Of a DNA stretch of 64,000 nt, positions 17,915 through 28,479 are shown one piece after another. A program made the translations under genes and the position numbers. The notes under the pieces are model-generated. The model was not told the DNA's origin, made no database searches, and saw nothing but the letters and a program-made list of their open reading frames with translations. The DNA is taken from contig NC_018605.1 in the NCBI RefSeq assembly GCF_000304455.1, positions 248,035 through 312,034 on the forward strand, in the 5' to 3' direction. This stretch comes from Cardinium endosymbiont cEper1 of Encarsia pergandiella (GTDB taxonomy: Bacteria; Bacteroidota; Bacteroidia; Cytophagales; Amoebophilaceae). How positions within the stretch are numbered: position 1 is the stretch's first letter; every line of letters begins with the position of its first letter.

Positions 17915-20311
17915 ATGTTAAACGCCTTATCCATTACGCCTACTGACATACTGCATGACTATCGAATAGCTTGTGAGAGCAGAGCAGCAAGTGTCTTAGC
18001 ACGGAAAGAAGTCTTTGCAGGAAAGGCGAAATTTGGTATTTTTGGAGATGGTAAAGAGGTAGCTCAACTAGCTATGGCTAAATATTTTCAAGCTGGGGAT
18101 TGGCGTGCGGGGTACTATAGAGACCAAACTTTTATGTTTGCGATTGGTGCACTGACTTTGCAACAATATTTTGCCCAATTATATGCACATACTTCTATAG
18201 AGGCTGATCCGGCTTCTGGGGGGAGAATGATGAACAGCCATTTTGCAACAAGATTTATAGATGGAGCAGGCAATTGGTTGAATCAACTCACCCGTAAAAA
18301 CGTTTCCGCTGATCTATCCTGTACGGCCTCACAAATGCCCAGATTATTGGGACTAGCCTATGCTTCTAAATTATACCGAGCTACTGATTTTCACAACATA
18401 CAAAAAAAATTCTCTTATAAAGGGAATGAAGTGGCTTTTGGCACCATTGGTGATGCAAGTACTTCAGAGGGTATGTTTTTTGAAACCATTAATGCAGGTG
18501 GGGTTTTACAAGTACCTATGTGTATTTCTATTTGGGATGATGGATATGGTATCTCTGTTCCCCAACCCTATCATACTACTAAGGGAGACATTTCTGCCGT
18601 TTTAGCAGGCTTTAAACGGACAAAGGGAAAAACTGGCTATGAAATATTTGTTGCGAAGGGGTGGGACTATCTAGCTTTATGTCACACCTATCATCAGGCG
18701 GTAACCATCTGTAGAACCGAACATGTGCCTGTATTGATTCATGTTAAAGAACTTACCCAACCACAAGGCCATTCTACATCTGGCTCTCATGAACGGTACA
18801 AGTCGGCAAAACGATTAAGATGGGAAAGGGCATATGACTGCCTACCAAAGATGGCAGCATGGATGATAGAAAGTGGCATAGCCAATGAGGAGACACTCCA
18901 AAACATTGCCTTAGAAGCAGATAAAAAAGTAAAAGTAGCGCAGCAAGCTGCATGGCATGCCTCTATCCATGACCGCAACCAAGCAAAAAATGAGCTACTT
19001 GCTTTGTTAAACGATATTGTATTGCCCCAAGAAATAGCAGACACGAGCGAGTGGTCTACTATTATGGATACCCTAACTGCACAACCCCATCTCCGTTACT
19101 TAGATATCAGTCAAGCAATAGATAAAGCCCTCTATACATTACGGGAGATACCTTATGTCCATAAAAAGGGTCTACTGGCTTGGTGGCACAAAAATATAAG
19201 AAACAACACAAACAGATTTAGTAGCCATCTTTATAGCCACTCTAGAAGTGCTGCTTTATATGTAAAAGGAATACCTCCTATTTATACAGACCATCCTTCA
19301 CAGGTAGATGGTAGAGAAATATTATGTAGTTGTTTTAAATCGTTATTAGCGCGTGATGGTCGTGTTTTTGCGATTGGACAAGATTTAGGAAAAATAGGCG
19401 ATGTAAACCAGGGTTTTGCAGGTCTACAGCCGCTATATGGTCCACTAAGGGTAACCGATGCCAGCATTCGAGAGTGTACTATGATCGGTCAAGGCATTGG
19501 TGCAGCCATGCGTGGGCTAAGACCAATCGTTGAAATACAATATTTAGACTATCTTCCTTATGCTTTACAAATTATACAGGATGATTTAGCTACACTGCTA
19601 TATAGAACGAAAGGAGGACAAAAAGCACCTATGATCATTCGGACAAGAGGCCACCGACTAGAGGGTATTTGGCATGCTGGTTCTTATATATCGAGCATTA
19701 TGCATGCCATAAGGGGGATCTACCTACTAGTGCCCCGGAATATGACCCAAGCAGCTGGTTTTTACAATACTATGATGCGTTCAGATGACATTGCTTTAAT
19801 CATTGAGTGTTTGAATGGTTACCGCTTAAAGGAGCCTATGCCTAATAATGTAGCAACCATGGCCATACCGATAGGTGTACCAGAACTACTTCGTGTAGGC
19901 AAAGATGTGACGATTGTAACCTATGGTGCGATGTGTAGAATTGTTTGTGCTGCAGCGGATAGACTCTCAGATTTAGCCATTGAATGTGAAGTCATTGATG
20001 TACAGACTTTATTACCTTTTGATATACATCATAGTATTGTACAATCTTTGGCAAAAACGAATCGTATTGTTTTTGCAGATGAAGATGTCCCAGGCGGTAC
20101 AACTGCCTATATGATGCAACAAGTATTGGAAGAGCAGAAGGGTTACGCTATGTTGGACGAAGCACCGATAACGATTAGCAGCAAACCACATCGCCCAGCC
20201 TATGGAGACGATGGAAACTATTTTTCTAAACCTAACGTAGAAGAAGTAGTCAGTAAAATATATAGCATGATGCATCAAGTGGATCCCTTGTGCTATCCAG
20301 CTATTTTATAG
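17915..20311 (+). CDS. 2-oxoacid dehydrogenase E1, fused alpha and beta subunits
   Basis: Thiamine-diphosphate enzyme decarboxylating a 2-oxoacid (pyruvate or branched-chain) and passing the acyl group to E2 lipoate. From the ATG at 17915 it has 798 residues; a TTG start six codons earlier is possible. Residues ~1-330 are the alpha part with the ThDP motif GTIGDASTSEG...NAGG and a conserved RMMNSH block. Residues ~450-798 are the beta part (FAIGQDLGKIGDVNQGFAGL, QYLDYLPYA, TYGAMCRIV). The E1 alpha-beta fusion is known in Bacteroidetes. Sequence alone does not separate pyruvate from branched-chain specificity, and no E2/E3 genes lie nearby. Confidence 0.87.
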   Translation: MLNALSITPTDILHDYRIACESRAASVLARKEVFAGKAKFGIFGDGKEVAQLAMAKYFQAGDWRAGYYRDQTFMFAIGALTLQQYFAQLYAHTSIEADPASGGRMMNSHFATRFIDGAGNWLNQLTRKNVSADLSCTASQMPRLLGLAYASKLYRATDFHNIQKKFSYKGNEVAFGTIGDASTSEGMFFETINAGGVLQVPMCISIWDDGYGISVPQPYHTTKGDISAVLAGFKRTKGKTGYEIFVAKGWDYLALCHTYHQAVTICRTEHVPVLIHVKELTQPQGHSTSGSHERYKSAKRLRWERAYDCLPKMAAWMIESGIANEETLQNIALEADKKVKVAQQAAWHASIHDRNQAKNELLALLNDIVLPQEIADTSEWSTIMDTLTAQPHLRYLDISQAIDKALYTLREIPYVHKKGLLAWWHKNIRNNTNRFSSHLYSHSRSAALYVKGIPPIYTDHPSQVDGREILCSCFKSLLARDGRVFAIGQDLGKIGDVNQGFAGLQPLYGPLRVTDASIRECTMIGQGIGAAMRGLRPIVEIQYLDYLPYALQIIQDDLATLLYRTKGGQKAPMIIRTRGHRLEGIWHAGSYISSIMHAIRGIYLLVPRNMTQAAGFYNTMMRSDDIALIIECLNGYRLKEPMPNNVATMAIPIGVPELLRVGKDVTIVTYGAMCRIVCAAADRLSDLAIECEVIDVQTLLPFDIHHSIVQSLAKTNRIVFADEDVPGGTTAYMMQQVLEEQKGYAMLDEAPITISSKPHRPAYGDDGNYFSKPNVEEVVSKIYSMMHQVDPLCYPAIL

Positions 20312-20341
20312 CTAAATTTTAAATTCAAAAACCAAAATAAT

Positions 20342-20478
20342 CACCTGAGCGCTGGACTAGATTTTAATTTTTGAGTTTAAAGAAGCTCCTTTGTGTTTTA
20401 AATTTAGGGAATTAAAAAATAACCCGAACAACCAAAGGAGCCAATTATGGATGTAGACAAATTAGTATATGGCGTTCC
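20342..20478 (+). mobile_element. IS982-type left-end remnant
   Basis: This stretch matches 52752-52888 without gaps at roughly 85% identity by eye. It holds the IS end, an inverted repeat (GCTCCTTTG at 20385-20393, CAAAGGAGC at 20433-20441) and the first codons of a transposase (MDVDKLV from ATG 20447). The reading then loses similarity and runs into the rRNA terminator, so only the 5' end of the element survives. The second copy also keeps the transposase C-terminus, which is how the family was recognised. Confidence 0.7.
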
Positions 20479-20503
20479 CCAATTAATTTCCAGGTGTATA
20501 TAT

Positions 20504-20542
20504 AAAAAAAGTGCTGTGCAGCTAATAAATACTGCACAGCAC
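20504..20542 (-). terminator. Rho-independent terminator of the 23S-5S operon
   Basis: GTGCTGTGCAG (20511-20521) pairs perfectly with CTGCACAGCAC (20532-20542) around a 10-base loop. On the minus strand the stem is followed by a run of seven T (A run at 20504-20510). It lies 12 bases past the 5S gene. Orientation and spacing fit termination of the rRNA transcript. Confidence 0.9.
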
Positions 20543-20554
20543 AAAAAAATAAAA

Positions 20555-20664
20555 GATGGCAACTACCTACTCTCCCGCGTATTACCGAAGTACCATCGGC
20601 GCTGCTGGGCTTAACTGCTCTGTTCGGAATGGGAAGAGGTGCACACCAGCGCTTTCGTCACCTT
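20555..20664 (-). rRNA. rrf: 5S ribosomal RNA
   Basis: About 110 bases. On the minus strand the loop region ACCTCTTCCCATTCCGAACA and the closing stem GGTGACGAAAG...GTAGGTAGTTGCCAT are typical of 5S rRNA. The ends are estimated to within a few bases. It lies about 95 bases downstream of 23S, in the usual order. Confidence 0.95.
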
Positions 20665-20756
20665 TATTTTTAATTTCTAACAAAGCATTATATTATTTAT
20701 TACTTATCTAATACTTTGCAAAAGTAATTGACTACTGTAAAAGCAAAATCAAGAAG

Positions 20757-23660
<2,904 letters not shown>

Positions 23661-23831
23661 TCGCTCTTGAAATAGAGATACGCTAAATTTCTAAAAAGAA
23701 ATTTAATCTACCTTATTTTGCTTTTACAATAAGTCAAAGAACATTTTTAAAATGACACATTTTTATTTTATGTTTCTGCACTTTTAATGCTTTTAACACT
23801 TTTATATTTTTACCTGCGTCGAATCGTAATA

Positions 23832-23862
23832 CAAAGGTATAACTTTTATTTAAATCCGCAAA
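23832..23862 (-). promoter_or_regulatory. Bacteroidetes-type promoter of the 23S-5S unit
   Basis: On the minus strand TTTG (23859-23862) is followed by exactly 19 bases and TACCTTTG (23832-23839). This is a full match to the known Bacteroidetes sigma consensus TTTG-N19-TANNTTTG. Transcription would start near 23825, about 165 bases before the mature 23S 5' end. It shows that 23S-5S has its own promoter and need not be read from a 16S gene. Confidence 0.8.
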
Positions 23863-24417
23863 TATTTTTCTCAAATAAAAGATGTTTTTAGGGATATTAA
23901 GTTATTACAATAGTAAACATTGGTCCAACCATAAAACCACAGCAGATTTTTATAGATTTTTTAGCTTGTTTATGTGTGTAACAATTAGTCCTTAAACTTA
24001 AAAAGTGGTGCTATTGCACCTATAGAGAACCTCCACAGAGCTATCGAGACATTACTCGATTCTATAGACCCTCTGCGAAAGAATGTGTTCGTTACACATG
24101 GTGGCTATAAGCCATATTTTTATGAAATTTTTAAGAAAAATAGTTACAAAATCTAAACTTATCAGGTCAAAAAATGACCTAAAGACAGCATAGAAAGCAT
24201 ATGTTTCTTGGGTATACAAATGCATATTAAGTTTCGGAGAGGGTCTTATGATGTAGAGAGTAACAGAGGTGCTTTTGCTATTGGCTTGAGCCGGTAATTT
24301 TTTCAATCATCCCAACTAAAAATTTTATGAAGTGACCTGCTTTATATGAACCGATCGTATCTGTTTTAGAGATGATTGGTTATATTTAGAATTAATCTAC
24401 TACTTAAATCAATTACT
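23863..24417. other. Intergenic region with unrecognised open frames
   Basis: About 550 bases between the rRNA promoter and the SufT-like gene. A minus-strand frame of 84 codons (24052-24306) and a plus-strand frame of about 50 codons (about 24007-24156, stop TAA, no ATG) are open. The plus frame has protein-like composition (IETLLDSIDPLRKNVFVTHG) and may be a gene tail. I recognise neither. A short inverted repeat AGGTCA/TGACCT lies near 24163-24179. Confidence 0.4.
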
Positions 24418-24720
24418 ATGGTTCAAAAAGAACAAGTCATAGAAGCCATTAAACAAGTTTACGATCCAGAAATACCTGTCAATATCTATGAACTAGGGCT
24501 TATTTATGAAATTACGATTTTACCACTAAATAATATTGAAATCTTAATGACACTTACTTCTCCTAATTGTCCAGCGGCAGATATTATCCCAAGTCAAGTA
24601 GAAGAAAAAATCAAAGCCATAGAGGGCGTACATGCAGTAACCGTACATCTTACCTTTGAACCAGCTTATACAATGGATCGAATGTCTGAAGCAGCAAAAT
24701 TAGAATTGGGATTTGCTTAA
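24418..24720 (+). CDS. MIP18/DUF59-family Fe-S assembly protein (SufT-like)
   Basis: 100 residues. The family hallmark is clear: YDPEIPVNIYELGLIYEI near residues 15-32 and the conserved cysteine in LTSPNCPAADIIPSQVE. Relatives (SufT, the MIP18 fold, the PaaD N-terminus) help mature iron-sulfur proteins. The ATG at 24418 is preferred over an upstream TTG (24376) because the family fold starts there. It precedes ftsK by 57 bases on the same strand. The same fold occurs as the N-terminal domain of the Mrp protein at 54754. Confidence 0.85.
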   Translation: MVQKEQVIEAIKQVYDPEIPVNIYELGLIYEITILPLNNIEILMTLTSPNCPAADIIPSQVEEKIKAIEGVHAVTVHLTFEPAYTMDRMSEAAKLELGFA

Positions 24721-24777
24721 GTTTTCCCTATGTGATCTGTTCTACATTATATTTTTTATATTTTTTTCGTTTATTGA

Positions 24778-27216
24778 ATGGCCCAGAATAATTATAAAAT
24801 CCAACCAGATACGCCTAAAAAAAGTACCCCGTCAAAGCCACTTATACTAGATCAGCGTACTAAAATAACCGTTGGACTTCTGCTGCAGGGGATAACTATT
24901 TTTTTAGCATTTTCCTTTTTGGCTCATCTTATTCATGGCACTAAAGATCAGCATCTTATTGAATCTATTGGGAAATTAGGTCTAAAACCGTCCAATCTGG
25001 CTACTGGCAACTGGTTAGGTTTTACAGGCGCTTTTGTAAGTTATTATTGTGTCCATATATGGTGGGGCATCACTGCTTTTATTTTTTTGCCTTGCCTATT
25101 TTTAATCGGTCTAAAAATGGTTACACAAAAAATTTGTCCGAACCTTTCTTTATTAAAAGTGATGATGGCCTCCATTTTTCTGGTATTATGGTTTAATATT
25201 TTACTGGGCTATCTATATGCACTCTACCCAACTGCTGCCCTACTGGCCAATTACCTTGGAGGGATTGGCTATACACTCGGCATCTTATTTAAAAATTTAT
25301 TAGGCTATGGTACTTTTATTTTTCTTGTGGTTACTTTGATCATTTTTGCTGTAGTATGTTTTAATATAACCTCTTTACCAAATATTAATTTATTCTCAAG
25401 CAAAAAAGCAAAGAATAATGCTACATGTTTGATTGATCACGAAAGTAATAGAATAGCTGATGAAACATTTAATACAGAAAATGAGGTCCCCTCTAGTAAA
25501 AAAAAAACGAGTAACATAACGACTACACATGCTACTAGAGATTTAGAAGATATAAGTGATCAAACTGGTACAAAAACTATTGCTCCACACAAAAGCAATG
25601 TAGCTTTTGAAATAGTTTCCCCTGAACCATCTCCTAAAAATCTGCCTCAAGCGCCTCCACCTGCTATTGGTTCAACTGTACCCTTAAGCGACATCCGGAG
25701 TGAAAACTACGATCCAACTTTAGATCTATCTAACTACAAATATCCTCCTTTAGATCTACTAGAACGGTATACACAAGAACAACTATCTGTTACACAAGAA
25801 GAATTGGCTATCAATAAAAATAATATTGTACAAACCCTACAGAACTTTAAGATCAATATTGCCAAAATAAAAGCCACTATTGGTCCTACTGTTACCCTTT
25901 ATGAAATAGTACCCGAAGCAGGAGTCAAAATCTCCAAGATAAAAAACCTCGAAGACGATATTGCACTTAACCTGGCTGCATTAGGTATTCGGATCATTGC
26001 ACCCATACCAGGAAAAGGAACGATTGGTATTGAAGTACCCAATAAAAATAGAGAAGTAGTACCCCTCCAGGAGATGGTTGGCTCTGAAAAATTTTTAAAA
26101 GGGAAGATGGACTTACCTATTGTATTGGGTAAATCGATCTCAAATGAATTGTTTATTGCAGACTTGAGCCGTATGCCGCATCTACTGATTGCCGGTGCTA
26201 CAGGGCAAGGAAAATCTGTGGGGCTGAATGTACTACTCACCTCTTTGATTTATAAAAAGCATCCCTCTCAATTAAAACTGGTACTAGTAGACCCTAAAAA
26301 GGTAGAACTTTCTTTGTATAATAAATTGGAACGTCATTTTTTAGCGAAATTACCGATCAGCGAAGAACCTATTATTACAGAAACCAAAAAAGTAATCCAT
26401 ACCCTTAATTCTTTATGCATTGAAATGGACCATCGGTATGAACTGCTAAAGGAAGCAGGGACCCGTAATATTAAAGAATATAATCAAAAATTCATAAAAA
26501 GGATACTGAGCCCTCAAGAAGGGCATCTGTTTTTACCTTACATTGTATTGGTTATAGATGAATTCGCAGATATGATGATGACAGCAGGTAAAGAAATAGA
26601 AGTACCCATTGCTCGACTGGCCCAATTGGCACGTGCCATTGGCATACATCTTGTGTTGGCGACACAAAGACCCTCTGTAAATGTGATTACTGGTATTATC
26701 AAAGCCAACTTTCCTGTTAGGATTTCCTACAAAGTAAGTTCACGAATTGACTCTAGAACCATTTTAGACGCAAGTGGTGCAGAGCAATTAGTAGGCAATG
26801 GTGATATGTTGCTCTCTATGAATTCTGATATTATTCGATTACAAACTCCCTTTTTAGATACCGGAGAAGTGGAACGTGTTTGCAGCTATATTGGTGGACA
26901 ACAAGGCTACCCATCTGCCTACCTGTTGCCTACTTATGATGAAGAAGACAAAGAAGATGGCGTGTCAGTAGATTTACAATCAACAGATCCACTATTTGAA
27001 GAGGCAGCAAGACTGATTGTCTTACATCAACAAGGAAGTACTTCTTTGATTCAACGGAAACTGAAGCTGGGCTACAACCGATCTGGAAGACTGATAGACC
27101 AATTAGAAGCTGCAGGCATTGTAGGCCCTTTCGAAGGGAGTAAAGCTCGAGAAGTTTTGGTAACAGATGAAGGCAGTTTAAATGAAATATTAGCTAGGTT
27201 ACTACGCAAAGACTAA
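24778..27216 (+). CDS. ftsK: DNA translocase FtsK
   Basis: Division-septum DNA pump that clears chromosome dimers, 812 residues. Four or five membrane helices occupy residues ~30-200, followed by a short hydrophilic linker (~205-310). The motor has Walker A GATGQGKSVGLN and Walker B LVLVIDEFADMMM. The C-terminal gamma winged helix (~745-812, GSTSLIQRKLKLGYNRSGRL) reads KOPS sites. The linker is short compared with enterobacterial FtsK, as usual in Bacteroidetes. An IS element sits 4 bases after the stop but does not damage the gene. Confidence 0.95.
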   Translation: MAQNNYKIQPDTPKKSTPSKPLILDQRTKITVGLLLQGITIFLAFSFLAHLIHGTKDQHLIESIGKLGLKPSNLATGNWLGFTGAFVSYYCVHIWWGITAFIFLPCLFLIGLKMVTQKICPNLSLLKVMMASIFLVLWFNILLGYLYALYPTAALLANYLGGIGYTLGILFKNLLGYGTFIFLVVTLIIFAVVCFNITSLPNINLFSSKKAKNNATCLIDHESNRIADETFNTENEVPSSKKKTSNITTTHATRDLEDISDQTGTKTIAPHKSNVAFEIVSPEPSPKNLPQAPPPAIGSTVPLSDIRSENYDPTLDLSNYKYPPLDLLERYTQEQLSVTQEELAINKNNIVQTLQNFKINIAKIKATIGPTVTLYEIVPEAGVKISKIKNLEDDIALNLAALGIRIIAPIPGKGTIGIEVPNKNREVVPLQEMVGSEKFLKGKMDLPIVLGKSISNELFIADLSRMPHLLIAGATGQGKSVGLNVLLTSLIYKKHPSQLKLVLVDPKKVELSLYNKLERHFLAKLPISEEPIITETKKVIHTLNSLCIEMDHRYELLKEAGTRNIKEYNQKFIKRILSPQEGHLFLPYIVLVIDEFADMMMTAGKEIEVPIARLAQLARAIGIHLVLATQRPSVNVITGIIKANFPVRISYKVSSRIDSRTILDASGAEQLVGNGDMLLSMNSDIIRLQTPFLDTGEVERVCSYIGGQQGYPSAYLLPTYDEEDKEDGVSVDLQSTDPLFEEAARLIVLHQQGSTSLIQRKLKLGYNRSGRLIDQLEAAGIVGPFEGSKAREVLVTDEGSLNEILARLLRKD

Positions 27217-27220
27217 ATTT

Positions 27221-28053
27221 GGTTCTGTCGCATTTGTTTTAAGAAGGTATTTATTTTAGTAATTTTAGTTAAAAATTTACTAAAATGTTTAGTATTACCC
27301 GTAGATTATTGCCCTATTTTAAAGGATTTTGTTCTTCACCAGAGTTAATCCTTCTATTTGTATATATGCAATGTCGTTTTTCTTTAAGCTATAGAGACTT
27401 GAAAGAGATGATGCGTATGAGAGGCGCAAAGATTGACCATTCTACTTGACAAAGGTGGGTCATTAAGTTCATGCCACTCATAGATCAAGAAGTAAGAAAA
27501 CGAAAACGCCCAGTTGGTAGTAGCTGGAGGATGGATGAAACTTACGTGAAACTAAATGGTAAGTGGATTTATTTATATAGAGCAGTAGATCGTTATGGAG
27601 ATACAGTTGATTTTTTTCTAAGTGAACGTAGAGACAAGTCTGCAGCTCTTTCTTTTTTTCGTAAGGCTATCAAAGATAATAACACTCCATCCAAAGTGGT
27701 AGTTGACAAAATCGGTAGTAATAAAGCTGCACTTGATGCTTTAAATACAGAAATAGATCAAGATCACAAGATTCAAATATTTCAAAATAAATACTTGAAC
27801 AATAGAGTTGAACAAGATCATAGGTTTATCACAAAACGGATAAAACCTATGTTGGGATTTAAAAGTTTCCATTCAGCTAACATTACCATTACAGGAATAG
27901 AAAATATTAGAATCATTCAAAAAGGACAATTAATCCGAGCTAAAAAACAGGTATCTACTTTTGAGAACTTTGCTAAACTTATGGCCGCATAATATCCAAA
28001 ATTCAAGACAAGGGAGACAACTATACAAAATTAAATACAGATGCGACAGAGCC
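27221..28053 (+). mobile_element. IS6-family insertion sequence, copy 1
   Basis: 833 bp bounded by inverted ends GGTTCTGTCGCATTTGT and, inverted, GGCTCTGTCGCATCTGT. It is the same length as the intact copy at 46826-47658. It lies between the convergent genes ftsK and tsaE. The flanks CTAAATTT and GAACATCA show no 8-bp target duplication, which suggests later rearrangement or an old insertion. The single transposase gene is interrupted by a stop (next entry). Confidence 0.88.
27285..27992 (+). pseudogene. IS6-family transposase with premature stop
   Basis: Full-length frame of 236 codons with one in-frame TGA (HST*QR, near 27447) where the intact copy has TTA. The DDE catalytic part downstream is otherwise readable (WRMDETYVKLNGKWIYLYRA, then KPMLGFKSFHSA). 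The last 173 codons are open from an internal ATG at 27471, but that fragment lacks the N-terminal DNA-binding region. The copy is probably inactive unless complemented by the copy at 46890. Confidence 0.88.
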
Positions 28054-28065
28054 GAACATCAGCTA

Positions 28066-28479
28066 CTATATATGACAAATCAGATTTCTACTTGTCGGCG
28101 TTTTTACTTCTATTGTAATCAAGAAATAATGTAAAGGTAAAATCGATTCAATTTTCGAAGGCCATTCTATAAAACAATAGCAACCAGAAGCAAAATAACT
28201 TTCAAAATCTAGTGCAATTGCATCATTAACATTATCCAACCTGTAGCAATCAAAGTGATAAATAGGAATATGATCTACTGTTTCATATTCATTAATAATT
28301 GAAAAAGTTGGACTGTTGACCGTATGAACCGTTTGTAGCGCCTTACAAAGTTCCTTAATTAGGGTGGTTTTACCAGAACCTATAGGACCTTCTAGTAACC
28401 ATATTCTGTGGTTAGCTGCATAAGTTAGCAATTGATAAGCTGTGTGTGGTAGCTCTTTCCAAACACTTTTTAAGATCAT
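28066..28479 (-). CDS. tsaE: tRNA t6A synthesis ATPase TsaE
   Basis: 137 residues. P-loop ATPase that works with TsaB/TsaD on the threonylcarbamoyl modification at A37 of ANN-reading tRNAs. Walker A is GPIGSGKTTLIKEL, followed by VNSPTFSIINEYE and HFDCYRLDN, which are family markers, and the later FIEWPSKIE. It overlaps the stop of the MutS-like gene by four bases (ATGA), indicating translational coupling. Another t6A gene (tsaC) lies at 38597. Confidence 0.9.
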   Translation of the reverse strand: MILKSVWKELPHTAYQLLTYAANHRIWLLEGPIGSGKTTLIKELCKALQTVHTVNSPTFSIINEYETVDHIPIYHFDCYRLDNVNDAIALDFESYFASGCYCFIEWPSKIESILPLHYFLITIEVKTPTSRNLICHI

